This document shows, in pieces, positions 9,501 through 17,479 of a stretch of DNA of 34,603 nucleotides. Below the pieces are notes generated by a model, which was not told the origin of the DNA, searched no databases, and saw only the letters and a list, made by a program, of their open reading frames with translations. The translations under genes and the position numbers were made by a program. The first letter of the stretch is position 1; every line of letters begins with the position of its first letter. Source of the stretch: an uncultured Lachnospiraceae bacterium (lineage in GTDB: Bacteria > Bacillota > Clostridia > Lachnospirales > Lachnospiraceae); contig CAJUJL010000029.1 of NCBI GenBank assembly GCA_910586725.1, forward strand, positions 1-34,603, read 5' to 3'.

Positions 9501-11569
9501 TGGAAGGCGCGCTTCCGGCAGAAGCGACGAAGAAGAGCGGAGCCAGTTATACATTGCCGGATTGTACGGCAACAGTGTTTGGTTATGTGTTTGCGGGCTG
9601 GACGGACGGCAGGAGGACATATGCTGCGGGCAGCAGCTATACCGTGCCAAAGAAAAGCGTAGCGCTGACAGCCGTCTGGGAACCGGAGGCATATACAAAA
9701 CTGGATAAATCCGGATGGAGCGCGACGGCGGAAAGTGAGAAGAACTCAGGAAATGACGGCCCTGCCAGTTCCGCAATTGACAATAATGAAAGCACCTGGT
9801 GGCACAGCAATTATCCGAATTTTCCTACTATTGCAGATCCTGGCGCAAACAATGGTTATACCATTGACTTCGGCGAAACAGTAGACGCAGTACAATTTGA
9901 ATATGTTCCGCGTACGGAAGGAAACGGTTTCATTACGGGGTACCGCCTGTATTACAGCGAGACGGAGGACGGCGAATTTACAGAGATTGGAGACGGCGGA
10001 AAATGGGCGCATGATTCAACCAGAAAATTCGTAATGTTTGAAAAGGCTATTTCCATGAGAAGGATTATGATTCGCGCAACAGAGACGGATGGAGGCACGA
10101 ATCAATATATTTCTGCGGTAGAGTTTAACGTTTATTCCGCCAAAGACGATATTGTTCTTCCGCAAAGCGTAACTGCGGATACGCCGATGACATTGAAAGT
10201 CGGAGAAAGCAAGAAAATAAACGCTTCGGTACAGCCGGCGGACGCAACGTATCAGGAATTGACGTATAAGAGTTCGAATACGCAGGTTGCCAAAGTTTCA
10301 GCAGACGGTACCGTAACAGGGGGAACCCGGCCTGGCACGGCTGAGATAACCATATCAGCGGTTGGAAATGCAAAATCAGTATGTACGGTTACGGTAACTC
10401 CTTCTGCGGAAGTGAAAAGAATTACGTTGGAAAAAGATTTCGTTACGATGCTAAAAGGCGGCCAAATTACGCTGATAGCTACGGTAGAACCGTATTATGG
10501 AGTTGACAAGACCGTAATATGGAAATCGGACAACGAGGCAGTCGCAACGGTAGACAATGGTACCGTGCAGGCAATTTCAAACGGGAAAGCAACGATTACG
10601 GCAACGGCTTCAAACAACATGAAAGCAACATGTGAAGTCTGGGTTGCAGACGCAGCGGATTTAGACGGCAACAGCACGGAATTAAATTCGAAATATGAAG
10701 AATATACTGAAAAATACAAAGATTTAAGCCTGTATACATCTGCCAGCGCAGCCGTGTATCAGGAGGCTTTAGAATACGCAGAGAAAATACTTGGCATGAA
10801 AAACCCGCTACAGTCGGTAATTGATAACGCGCTGACACAGTTAAACAACGCAGCGGCCGGACTGGTGCAAAAGGCGAAGCCAGAACAGCTTGAGGCGTTT
10901 AAATCTCAGATTGAAAAAGCAAAAGGTAAAAACCTGGATACATATACAAAAGAGTCTGCTGACATCTTTAAAAAGGCTTTGGAAGACTTGGCCAAGCTGC
11001 TGACGCAGCCGGATGTAACGGATCAGATGATTCAGGAAGCTCTGAGAGCTCTGGAAGCGGCAGAGCAGAAACTTGTTCCCCTGCCGCCCAAAGGGCAAGA
11101 TCCAATTTCTGAAGTGGTAACGGAGTTTGAAGATGCAAATATCCGGTATAAAGTGACAAAATCTGACGCTGCAAACAGTACGGTAACGGTAGTCGGTCTG
11201 ACAGCTTCCGGCAGTAAGAAGAGTAAAATTACCATTCCTTCTACAGTCGCGAAGGGCCAAAGCATCTTTAAAGTAACTGCAATCAATAAAAAAGCGTTCT
11301 ATAACAACAAAAAGCTGAAAAACGTTGTGATTGGACTCAATGTAACAAGCATTGGCGCAAATAGCTTCCAAAAGTGCAAAAACCTTAAGAGCATTCAGTT
11401 CTTAAATAAAAAAGCGCCGAAAACGGTTGGAAAAAATGCATTCAAGGGAATCAAGGCAACATGCAAAATTTCCTATCCAAAGAAAATGAAAGCCGCGGAA
11501 GTCAAAAAGTTAAAGAAGAAAATGAAAAGCGCGGGTAAAAAAGTAAAATTCAGTAAGAGTAAGAAATAA
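6530..11569 (+). CDS. secreted GH95 alpha-L-fucosidase with CBM32, Big_2, FIVAR-like and LRR_5 modules
   Basis: A 1679-residue exported enzyme with a strong Shine-Dalgarno (AAAGGAG) and a signal peptide (about 1-30). Residues 38-880 are a glycoside hydrolase family 95 unit, which removes alpha-1,2-linked fucose (H antigen) by inversion. By motif alignment to the well-studied Bifidobacterium AfcA, Glu594 in YSPEHGP would be the acid, and Asp759 in FQIDGNFG with Asn448 and Asn450 in MNVNLQMNYWP would act with the nucleophilic water. Then come a fibronectin type III-like domain (889-975), an InlB/Listeria-type repeat (978-1052), an F5/8 type C (CBM32) domain (1055-1203), two Big_2 domains (1210-1375), two helical FIVAR-like repeats (1378-1446, 1452-1516) and the C-terminal LRR_5-like Lys-rich module (1530-1679) shared with the GH110 protein. 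It has no sortase signal. Residue roles are by homology; the family call is very strong. Confidence 0.93.
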   Translation: MRRKLFTRILSVAASAAMLVTSVPSELPAASIKREGNENLLKLWYDEPASKGVNILGAGAYGTTAEDNNWQQHTLPIGNSYMGANVYGEIAEERLTFNQKTLWNGGPSGKRPDYNGGNIFQAGGKAMSDVYQEVVDAFLYEDSNASAMCNQLVGKSDGYGAYQSWGDIYLTYGGLSGTTPTTDYERNLDLATATANVDFTADGVAYHREYFISHPDNVLVMKLTSTGGTMDVNVSFPVDNGANVTGRGLGKEVTYTPDAAAGTLVTAGRMQDNQLKMNSVLKAETKDGSIAVGNDSESLDINGATEIIFYVSADTDYKNEYPEYRTKETDEELAASVANVVAKASQKGFGAVKESHLKDYQKLFDRVTLDLGQAASDKTTDMLLAAYKNNSASDSEKRLLEVILYQYGRYMTIASSRAGDLPSNLQGVWQNRVGDHNRVPWGSDYHMNVNLQMNYWPTYSANLAECAIPLIDYVNSLREPGRVTAEAYFGIKSEPGEANGFSAHTQNTPFGWTCPGWSFSWGWSPAAVPWIIQNCWEHYEYTGDVEYMKENLYPMMREEAILYDQILVDSGQEIILEDETKSTRLVSAPAYSPEHGPRTLGNVYENELIWQLYEDTITAAEVLGVDEDLVANWKANQARLAPIEIGDDGQIKEWFNETSFATIPGIQNPGIERAHRHMSHLLALYPGDQISVENKEYIDAAVVSLTDRTDNATGWGIGQRINAWARTGDGDHAHKVIISLFKNGIYPNLWDSHAPFQIDGNFGYTAGVNEMLMQSNAGYINILPAIPDVWPSGSVDGIVTRGNFELGMDWAEGKATKVTLLSKNGGECIVQAAGIKADAVTVKDSAGNTISVTPDKDATKDRVSFETKKGETYTITGFGEEIQEEERLDAPANVRVALEGDARVLTWDAVAGADSYVVYRKVNTDFVKINETDVTGTTYTDSGEINREEGARYRIAAVKDGKEGKQSAIAVVNFPVEEVDVTITFRSDKTVEGALPAEATKKSGASYTLPDCTATVFGYVFAGWTDGRRTYAAGSSYTVPKKSVALTAVWEPEAYTKLDKSGWSATAESEKNSGNDGPASSAIDNNESTWWHSNYPNFPTIADPGANNGYTIDFGETVDAVQFEYVPRTEGNGFITGYRLYYSETEDGEFTEIGDGGKWAHDSTRKFVMFEKAISMRRIMIRATETDGGTNQYISAVEFNVYSAKDDIVLPQSVTADTPMTLKVGESKKINASVQPADATYQELTYKSSNTQVAKVSADGTVTGGTRPGTAEITISAVGNAKSVCTVTVTPSAEVKRITLEKDFVTMLKGGQITLIATVEPYYGVDKTVIWKSDNEAVATVDNGTVQAISNGKATITATASNNMKATCEVWVADAADLDGNSTELNSKYEEYTEKYKDLSLYTSASAAVYQEALEYAEKILGMKNPLQSVIDNALTQLNNAAAGLVQKAKPEQLEAFKSQIEKAKGKNLDTYTKESADIFKKALEDLAKLLTQPDVTDQMIQEALRALEAAEQKLVPLPPKGQDPISEVVTEFEDANIRYKVTKSDAANSTVTVVGLTASGSKKSKITIPSTVAKGQSIFKVTAINKKAFYNNKKLKNVVIGLNVTSIGANSFQKCKNLKSIQFLNKKAPKTVGKNAFKGIKATCKISYPKKMKAAEVKKLKKKMKSAGKKVKFSKSKK

Positions 11570-11576
11570 CCGAGGG

Positions 11577-11605
11577 GCTGCCGCATTTATGCGGCAGCTT
11601 TTTTT
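11577..11605 (+). terminator. rho-independent terminator of the GH95 gene
   Basis: GCTGCCGCA pairs perfectly with TGCGGCAGC around a short TTTA loop and is followed by seven T. It begins just after the stop codon of the fucosidase. Confidence 0.93.
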
Positions 11606-11672
11606 GCAAAAGTCTGCATAAAAATGTCGTCCGTAATTCATATAATAAAGAAAAAGAACAGGGAGAAAACAG

Positions 11673-12545
11673 ATGATGGAAATGGGAATCATCACAAAAC
11701 CTGCGGCATGGCTGTATGGAGAAGATCAGATTTCCCGTACGGACGAAGTGTTTATGGGATGGGCGGTAAAAATTTTAAAAGAAGTGGGAGAGGCGTATGA
11801 AGCAGTAACGCATTATGGCTATCACGGATATATAAAAAAAGAAAATCTCCTGCCCTGCACGTTGGAGGAAATTCGCAAAAGAGACGCCGTCAGGAAAACG
11901 GTCTGGAACCGATGCGCATTTGCAGATGTAAAAGAGGAACCTGACGTACGCAGCAAGATCCTTTGCACACTGGGAAGGGGAAGCTTTGTGACCAAACTGC
12001 ATGAAGTTTCGAACGGCTACAGGAAAGTTGGGCTTGCAAATGGGGAGGAAGGGTACATACCCGATATTTTTCTGGAAGAGAGAAGAGAATCGGACGCCTG
12101 TTTTTATGAGAGGGAGCCCAATCTTTTTTTGCTTCGTCAGGGAAAAAAATATCTGCCGGAAAAAAAAGATTTTCAGAAGCGCCTTGTGGCATGTGCCAGA
12201 GCCTATTTGGGAACGCAGTACCGATGGGCGGGAAAATCAGCGGAAGGCATCGATTGTTCGGGGCTTACATTTATGTGCTATTGGATGAATGGAGTGATGA
12301 TTTACCGGGATGCAGAAATAAAAAAGGAATACCCGGTGCATGAAATTTCGATCGAACGGATGGAACCGGGGGATTTGCTGTATTTTCCGGGACACGTCGC
12401 ATTATATATCGGAGATTTAAAATATATTCATGCAACGGGCAATCCCAAAAGCGCCGCCTGCGTGATCAACAGCCTGTCGGAAAAAGATCCCGATTATCGG
12501 GCTGATCTGGCAAGCTCTCTGTTAAAAGCAGGAAGTATATGGTAA
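11673..12545 (+). CDS. NlpC/P60 family peptidase (YkfC-like, muropeptide cleavage)
   Basis: A 290-residue protein whose C-terminal part (about 168-290) is an NlpC/P60 (C40) cysteine peptidase with Cys195 in GIDCSGL, His241 in PGHVALYIG and a third polar residue at His253. This family cuts the gamma-D-glutamyl bond to the diamino acid in peptidoglycan stem peptides. The first about 165 residues look like two bacterial SH3-like domains, the order seen in YkfC-type dipeptidyl-peptidases. No signal peptide is visible, so it probably acts in the cytoplasm on imported muropeptides. AGGGAG precedes the ATG, and TATAAT at 11641-11646 is a likely -10 with no clear -35. Ten bases separate it from the M19 dipeptidase, and the pair would reduce muropeptides to amino acids stepwise. 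Confidence 0.85.
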   Translation: MMEMGIITKPAAWLYGEDQISRTDEVFMGWAVKILKEVGEAYEAVTHYGYHGYIKKENLLPCTLEEIRKRDAVRKTVWNRCAFADVKEEPDVRSKILCTLGRGSFVTKLHEVSNGYRKVGLANGEEGYIPDIFLEERRESDACFYEREPNLFLLRQGKKYLPEKKDFQKRLVACARAYLGTQYRWAGKSAEGIDCSGLTFMCYWMNGVMIYRDAEIKKEYPVHEISIERMEPGDLLYFPGHVALYIGDLKYIHATGNPKSAACVINSLSEKDPDYRADLASSLLKAGSIW

Positions 12546-12555
12546 GGAGAAAAAT

Positions 12556-13497
12556 ATGTTTGCAGCAGATATGCATTGTGATACAATTTCAAAACTTTAT
12601 GAGGAGCAAAAAAAGGGGAATCCTGTAAATTTATGCGAAAATAATTTCCAGGTGGATCTTAACAAGTTAAAGCGCGGACAGTACCTGTTACAGAATTTTG
12701 CCGTTTTTACAGATATTGCAACAGTGAAAAACCCCTGTCAGCACGCAAAAAATCAAATTGCGCTGTTTCAGAGCGAAATGCGCAAAAACAATGCCAGAGT
12801 ACGCCAGGTAAAAAATGCGGATGAAATTGAAACGAATCGCAGAGAGGGACGCATCTCCGCGGTTTTAACACTGGAAGAGGGAGAAATATGCGGGGGAAGC
12901 CTTGAAACATTGGAGGAATTTTATGTGGCGGGCGTGCGCATGATGACATTTACCTGGAATTACGAAAATTCTCTTGTAAATGGAGGCGGCCTGACAGACC
13001 TTGGCATTGCGTTTTTGGAACGGATGGAGAGCCTTGGGATCATACCGGATGTGTCTCATTTGCCGGATGCGGCTTTTTATGACGTCTGCCGTTTCGGGAA
13101 AAAGCCATTTGCGGCAAGTCACTCCAATTCAAGGGCGTTATGCGGGCATAAGCGGAATCTGACGGACGATATGATTCGTAAAATCGCAGACCGCGGCGGC
13201 GTAATCGGCGTTAATTACTATGGGTGTTTCCTGGACAACGGACTGCCGGAGGACGGCGTATATTTTGGCAGCGTAAAGCGTATAGCGGAACATATATGGC
13301 ATATGATACAGACGGGCGGTCTTTTCTGTGTGGGCCTTGGTTCGGATTATGACGGTTTTTCTGGCATATGCGAGATGGAGGATTGTTCCAGGCTAAGTCT
13401 GCTTGGAGACGAATTAAAGAAAAAAGGGCTTTCCGAAAGAGAGCTGGAATATGTCTTTTACAAAAATGTGCTGCGGATGTATCAGGAATGCTGGTAA
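12556..13497 (+). CDS. M19 (renal dipeptidase type) membrane dipeptidase family protein
   Basis: A 313-residue zinc dipeptidase of the M19 family. The metal-binding set is present: H7 and D9 in DMHCDT near the N-terminus, E108 in LEEGE, H168 in DVSHLP, H189 in ASHSNSRAL and D264 in GSDYDG. Members hydrolyse dipeptides, including those with a D-residue at the C-terminal side. It follows the NlpC/P60 peptidase by ten bases with a good Shine-Dalgarno (AAGGAG), so the two are probably one transcript, with this enzyme finishing dipeptides released from peptidoglycan. No signal sequence is seen. The substrate is inferred from context. Confidence 0.9.
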   Translation: MFAADMHCDTISKLYEEQKKGNPVNLCENNFQVDLNKLKRGQYLLQNFAVFTDIATVKNPCQHAKNQIALFQSEMRKNNARVRQVKNADEIETNRREGRISAVLTLEEGEICGGSLETLEEFYVAGVRMMTFTWNYENSLVNGGGLTDLGIAFLERMESLGIIPDVSHLPDAAFYDVCRFGKKPFAASHSNSRALCGHKRNLTDDMIRKIADRGGVIGVNYYGCFLDNGLPEDGVYFGSVKRIAEHIWHMIQTGGLFCVGLGSDYDGFSGICEMEDCSRLSLLGDELKKKGLSERELEYVFYKNVLRMYQECW

Positions 13498-13512
13498 ATC
13501 AAAAGGTAAAAT

Positions 13513-13541
13513 TTGACTAGAACTGCGGGATTCACTATAAT
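13513..13541 (+). promoter_or_regulatory. strong sigma-A promoter of the flippase gene
   Basis: TTGACT (13513-13518), exactly 17 bases, then a perfect TATAAT (13536-13541). The start codon at 13592 lies about 44 bases after the predicted transcription start. Confidence 0.85.
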
Positions 13542-13591
13542 AGAAATAACGATTTTTTATTAATTTGCAGACAGACAAAGAGAGGTCATTT

Positions 13592-15232
13592 ATGACTAAA
13601 AAAAACACCGGGAATAATTATCTGAAACAGGCGGGGATACTTGCCGCCGCGGGTATTCTCTGCCGGATTATCGGAATCTTATACAGAAGCCCTCTGACCA
13701 GTATCATCGGGGATGAGGGCAATGGGTATTATACCTCCGCTTATAACATTTATACGATTATTCTTTTGATTTCCTCTTACAGCATACCTTCGGCAGTGTC
13801 AAAAATTATTGCTTCAAAACTGGCGCTTCACGAATACCGCAACGCGCACCGGATTTTTTGCTGCGCTTTGCTATATGTTTTGGTGATCGGAGGCGGAGCA
13901 AGCCTTTTTACATTTTTTGGCGCCGAATTGTTTTTGGAAGGGGAAGCGGCTGTTGTTCTGCGCGTATTTTCACCAACGATTTTTCTTTCCGGATTTGCGG
14001 GCGTATTAAGAGGTTATTTTCAGGCGCACGGTTCCATGGTACAGACTTCTTTTTCGCAGATTGCCGAGCAGATTTTAAACGCGGCGATCAGCATTTTTGC
14101 CGCGCATATGTTGATTGATACGGTCAAGGGACAGGGGAGAACCACGGAAGCGATTTACGGAGCGGCGGGAAGCGCGCTTGGAACGGGGAGCGGCGTGGCG
14201 ATTGCTCTTTTGTTTATGATATTTGTGTATTTGCTGAACCGGAAAATGATTTACGGCAGAATCAATAAGGACAGGCATTTCTATACCGATACGTATGGGA
14301 GCATTTTCGGAAATATGCTGGGCACGGTGACGCCGATTATTTTGAGCACGTTTATTTATAATTTCAGCACATCGTTCAATCAGACCGTATATTCAAAGGT
14401 AATGCTGAATGTGCGGGGCATGACATTGGCGGAGACAGCGACCGCGTACGGCGTGTTTGCGGGGAAAGCAATGGTGATTATCAATATACCGATCGCGCTG
14501 GCGGCTGCTTTATCCTCTGCGATGATCCCGACGATTTCAAAAAGCCGCGCGATAGGGGATAGGCGGGGCACAAGAAAGAAAGTTACCAACGCCATGTGGA
14601 CGACGATGCTGATTTCGATTCCCTGTGCCGTAGGACTGGCCGTATTGGCAAAACCCATTATGCAGCTTCTGTTTCCGCAGCCGGATTCATTGGAAATGGC
14701 GGCGCAGCTGTTGATGATGATTTCAGTAACTGTTGTTTTTTATTCTTTGTCAACGCTTTCCAACGGGATTTTACAGGGAATCGGTAAAGTTAATCTTCCG
14801 CTGAGAAATGCGGGGATTGCGCTTTTGGTCCAGACGGCGCTTTTGGTCGGGCTCTTGATGTTTACCGAACTGGATTTGTATGCGCTTGTGATCTGCCTGA
14901 TTGTGTATTCTGGCATGATGTGCATTTTAAACAGCATTTCCATCCGGCGCTGCATCGGCGTAAAAGAAGATTTCAAAAACATGTTTCTGCTTCCGCTGCT
15001 GGCGTCGGCGCTTATGGGAGTTTGCGCCAAAGGCGTGTATATGGGGCTTAACATGCTGGTTGAAAGCAATGTGATTTGCCTGATTCCGTCTATGATAACT
15101 GCCGTTATCGTTTATGCCGTAACAGCGCTGAAAACAGGAGCGGTAAACGAAGAGCAGCTGCTTGGTTTTCCAAAGGGAGAGAAGATCGTTAAAATTGCGA
15201 AGAAGTACCGTCTTTTGTACAGCAAAAAGTAA
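13592..15232 (+). CDS. MurJ/SpoVB/YtgP-family lipid-linked oligosaccharide flippase
   Basis: A 546-residue polytopic membrane protein, mostly hydrophobic segments with short loops, as in the MOP exporter superfamily (about 14 helices expected). The N-terminal YLKQAGILAAAGILCRIIGILYR and the segment after it, with GDEGNGYYTSAYNIY, are typical of the SpoVB/YtgP branch, which moves lipid II or other undecaprenyl-linked sugars to the outer face. The ATG at 13592 is chosen because AGAGGT stands just upstream; an in-frame TTG at 13565 lacks a ribosome binding site. It has its own strong promoter. Whether it serves vegetative wall growth (MurJ) or sporulation (SpoVB) cannot be told from sequence. 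Confidence 0.86.
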   Translation: MTKKNTGNNYLKQAGILAAAGILCRIIGILYRSPLTSIIGDEGNGYYTSAYNIYTIILLISSYSIPSAVSKIIASKLALHEYRNAHRIFCCALLYVLVIGGGASLFTFFGAELFLEGEAAVVLRVFSPTIFLSGFAGVLRGYFQAHGSMVQTSFSQIAEQILNAAISIFAAHMLIDTVKGQGRTTEAIYGAAGSALGTGSGVAIALLFMIFVYLLNRKMIYGRINKDRHFYTDTYGSIFGNMLGTVTPIILSTFIYNFSTSFNQTVYSKVMLNVRGMTLAETATAYGVFAGKAMVIINIPIALAAALSSAMIPTISKSRAIGDRRGTRKKVTNAMWTTMLISIPCAVGLAVLAKPIMQLLFPQPDSLEMAAQLLMMISVTVVFYSLSTLSNGILQGIGKVNLPLRNAGIALLVQTALLVGLLMFTELDLYALVICLIVYSGMMCILNSISIRRCIGVKEDFKNMFLLPLLASALMGVCAKGVYMGLNMLVESNVICLIPSMITAVIVYAVTALKTGAVNEEQLLGFPKGEKIVKIAKKYRLLYSKK

Positions 15233-15251
15233 TTCACTTTTTGAATTTTTT
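15223..15251 (+). terminator. weak AU-rich terminator after the flippase gene
   Basis: CAAAAAGT (15223-15230) pairs with ACTTTTTG (15236-15243) around AATTC, followed by AATTTTTT. It is all A/T except two pairs near the ends, so it is probably leaky. It overlaps the flippase stop codon and the next promoter. Confidence 0.4.
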
Positions 15252-15261
15252 GTGCTATATT
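15233..15261 (+). promoter_or_regulatory. promoter of sua5, abutting the start codon
   Basis: TTCACT (15233-15238), a 17-base spacer and TATATT (15256-15261) preceded by TGC (extended -10). The expected transcription start, about 15268, is next to the ATG at 15269, so the message would be leaderless or nearly so. Confidence 0.6.
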
Positions 15262-15268
15262 CTAGTAT

Positions 15269-16318
15269 ATGGAAACAAAAATATATAAAATGGGAAACCG
15301 CGCCACGGAAGGCGCAATGATCGGGGAAGCGGCCAGGGTAATCCGGGAAGGCGGATTGGCGGCATTTCCTACGGAAACCGTATATGGTCTTGGAGCGGAT
15401 GCGCTGAATCCGGAAGCGGCCAGGAAAATTTATGCGGCCAAGGGACGTCCTTCGGATAATCCATTGATTGTGCATATTGCAGATATGGAGCATTTGTCAG
15501 AAATAGCAAAAGACGTGCCGGATCAGGCAAAAAAGCTTGCGGAAGCGTTCTGGCCCGGACCCTTGACAATGATTGTAAATAAAAATGAAAAAGTGCCCGA
15601 TGAGACAACGGGAGGCATGCAGACGGTAGCCGTGCGCATGCCGAATCATCCGGTTGCGTTGGAGCTGATTCGAAAAAGCGGATGTTTGATTGCGGCGCCA
15701 AGCGCAAATACATCCGGAAGGCCAAGCCCTACGCTTGCGGAACATGTGGCGGAAGATCTGGATGGAAAAGTGCCCGTCATTTTAGACGCCGGAGAAGTGG
15801 GCATCGGCATTGAATCCACCATTATAGATCTGACAGAAGCAATTCCTATGATATTAAGGCCTGGTTATGTCACGAAGAGGATGTTGGAAGAGGTGATCGG
15901 ACCGGTCAGAACAGATCCCGGCATGATTTCGGAGGATTCATCCGTGAAGCCGAAAGCGCCCGGAATGAAATACAGGCATTATGCGCCGAAAGCAGATTTG
16001 ATTATTGTGGACGGGGAAAAGAAAGCGGTGATAGATAAAATAAATGCATTGACAGCATGTATGCAGACAAAAGGAATGCGTGTCGGAGTGATTGGAACCG
16101 ATGAGACAGCGGCTCATTACACAGGGGATGTTGTTCTTAGTATGGGGGCAAGAGAAGACGAAGATGCAATTGCACGTCGTCTGTATCGGATTTTGCGGGA
16201 ATTTGATGAGAGAGAGATACACGTAATCTATTCGGAAAGTTTTGATTCGCCGGGAATCGGACAGGCTGTTATGAACCGCTTGCTGAAAGCAGCGGGGCAT
16301 CAAGTCTGTGTTGTGTAA
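15269..16318 (+). CDS. sua5: L-threonylcarbamoyladenylate synthase, Sua5 type
   Basis: A 349-residue enzyme that makes threonylcarbamoyl-AMP from threonine, bicarbonate and ATP, the first step of t6A37 modification of ANN-decoding tRNAs. The YrdC-like domain (about 12-205) carries PTETVYGLG (34-42), KGRPSDNPL (58-66) and SANTSGRPSPT. The remainder (about 225-349) is the extra Sua5 C-terminal domain, so this is the long form. The start at 15269 keeps the family N-terminus (TKIYKM), yet no Shine-Dalgarno precedes it and a promoter ends eight bases before. It heads a run of genes transcribed in one direction up to atpC. Confidence 0.93.
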   Translation: METKIYKMGNRATEGAMIGEAARVIREGGLAAFPTETVYGLGADALNPEAARKIYAAKGRPSDNPLIVHIADMEHLSEIAKDVPDQAKKLAEAFWPGPLTMIVNKNEKVPDETTGGMQTVAVRMPNHPVALELIRKSGCLIAAPSANTSGRPSPTLAEHVAEDLDGKVPVILDAGEVGIGIESTIIDLTEAIPMILRPGYVTKRMLEEVIGPVRTDPGMISEDSSVKPKAPGMKYRHYAPKADLIIVDGEKKAVIDKINALTACMQTKGMRVGVIGTDETAAHYTGDVVLSMGAREDEDAIARRLYRILREFDEREIHVIYSESFDSPGIGQAVMNRLLKAAGHQVCVV

Positions 16319-16377
16319 AATTATCTTTGGCTGCGGTTTTGCGCCCATTGGCAAAAATGAAATACGGGGGAAAGAAA

Positions 16378-16827
16378 TTGTATAAAAAAATAGTATTTGT
16401 ATCGGCAAGCGGAACCTGCAGGGAGCAGATGGCGGTTGCGATATTGGAAGATATTGGACTAAACAGGCCGATAGAGGCTGTGGCGCGCGGACTGGTGGTG
16501 TTGTTTCCGGAACCGTTAAATCAAAAAGCAGAAGCTGTGATGATCAGCAATGGCCTTCCGGTAGAGGGGTATATGTCCAGTCCTCTGACGGCGGAAGATT
16601 TAAAAGAAGATCCATTGGTGCTGACCATGGAGGAAAAACAGCGTCTGAAAGTATTGGAGATGTTTCCGGAGGCAAATTCCGCAAACGTACATGTTCTGAC
16701 AGAGTTTGTGGGAGACGAGCTGGAAATTATTGACCCGTATGGCGGGACGCTTCAGATGTATGGATTGTGTTATGAAACTTTAGTGGCATCTGTCCGTAAG
16801 TTAGTAAATATTTTAAATGAACAATAA
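16378..16827 (+). CDS. low-molecular-weight protein-tyrosine-phosphatase-like protein lacking the catalytic Cys
   Basis: A 149-residue protein with the LMW-PTP fold signature. The P-loop, normally V-C-x5-R-S, reads V8-S9-A-S-G-T-C14-R15-E, so the nucleophilic Cys is Ser (TCG) and the Ser after Arg is Glu. The usual general-acid motif DPYG is retained (about 117-120). TTG at 16378 is taken as start because GGGGGAAAG lies just upstream and the product then begins YKKIVFV like family members; an ATG at 16357 is an alternative without a ribosome binding site. An LMW-PTP gene between sua5 and upp is familiar in clostridia, usually with rpiB nearby, which is absent here. The protein probably cannot hydrolyse phosphotyrosine and may bind rather than cleave. 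Family call good, function unknown. Confidence 0.78.
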   Translation: MYKKIVFVSASGTCREQMAVAILEDIGLNRPIEAVARGLVVLFPEPLNQKAEAVMISNGLPVEGYMSSPLTAEDLKEDPLVLTMEEKQRLKVLEMFPEANSANVHVLTEFVGDELEIIDPYGGTLQMYGLCYETLVASVRKLVNILNEQ

Positions 16828-16839
16828 TGGGAGGTAGCA

Positions 16840-17469
16840 ATGTCAAAAGTGATAGTAATGGATCATCCGCTCATTCAGCATAAAATAGGCTGGATTCGGC
16901 GAGCAGAAACAGGATCAAAGGATTTCCGTACATTAGTCAGCGAGATAGCGATGTTGATGTGCTATGAGGCCACAAGAGATTTGAAGCTTTCGGACGTTGA
17001 AATAAACACGCCGATCTGCAGGACAACCGTAAAGGAACTGCATGGCAAAAAGCTGGCAGTCGTTCCGATTCTGCGCGCGGGCCTCGGAATGGTGGACGGA
17101 ATGTTAAATATGATTCCGGCGGCAAAAGTTGGCCATATCGGCCTTTACCGTGATCCGAATACAAAAGAGCCGGTGGAATATTACTGCAAACTGCCGGAAG
17201 ACTGTCCCGAGCGCGAGGTATTTGTTGTGGATCCGATGCTTGCGACGGGCGGCTCCGCTGTGGCGGCGATTCAGATGTTGAAGGAGAAAGGCGTCAAAAA
17301 TATTCGTTTTATGTGTATTATTGCGGCGCCCGAAGGAGTAAAGAGGATGCAGGAGGCGCATCCGGATGTGGAAGTTTATATAGGGGCTCTGGATGACCAG
17401 CTGAATGAGGACTGCTATATTGTTCCGGGCCTTGGAGATGCGGGAGACCGCATATTTGGCACAAAATAA
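16840..17469 (+). CDS. upp: uracil phosphoribosyltransferase
   Basis: A 209-residue cytosolic enzyme converting uracil and PRPP to UMP, a pyrimidine salvage step. The PRPP-binding loop is VVDPMLATGGSA (129-140), the uracil-contacting C-terminal segment is YIVPGLGDAGDR (193-204), and length equals the usual 208-209. GGGAGG lies just upstream of the ATG. It is 12 bases after the phosphatase-like gene and 10 bases before the dCMP deaminase start, consistent with one operon. Confidence 0.97.
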   Translation: MSKVIVMDHPLIQHKIGWIRRAETGSKDFRTLVSEIAMLMCYEATRDLKLSDVEINTPICRTTVKELHGKKLAVVPILRAGLGMVDGMLNMIPAAKVGHIGLYRDPNTKEPVEYYCKLPEDCPEREVFVVDPMLATGGSAVAAIQMLKEKGVKNIRFMCIIAAPEGVKRMQEAHPDVEVYIGALDDQLNEDCYIVPGLGDAGDRIFGTK

Positions 17470-17479
17470 GGAGGTTTTT

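Noticed and set aside
10841..11371. 176-codon antisense frame under the GH95 C-terminus
   Set aside because: Shadow of the Lys/Ala-rich coding sequence; composition and Cys/Phe excess are not protein-like.
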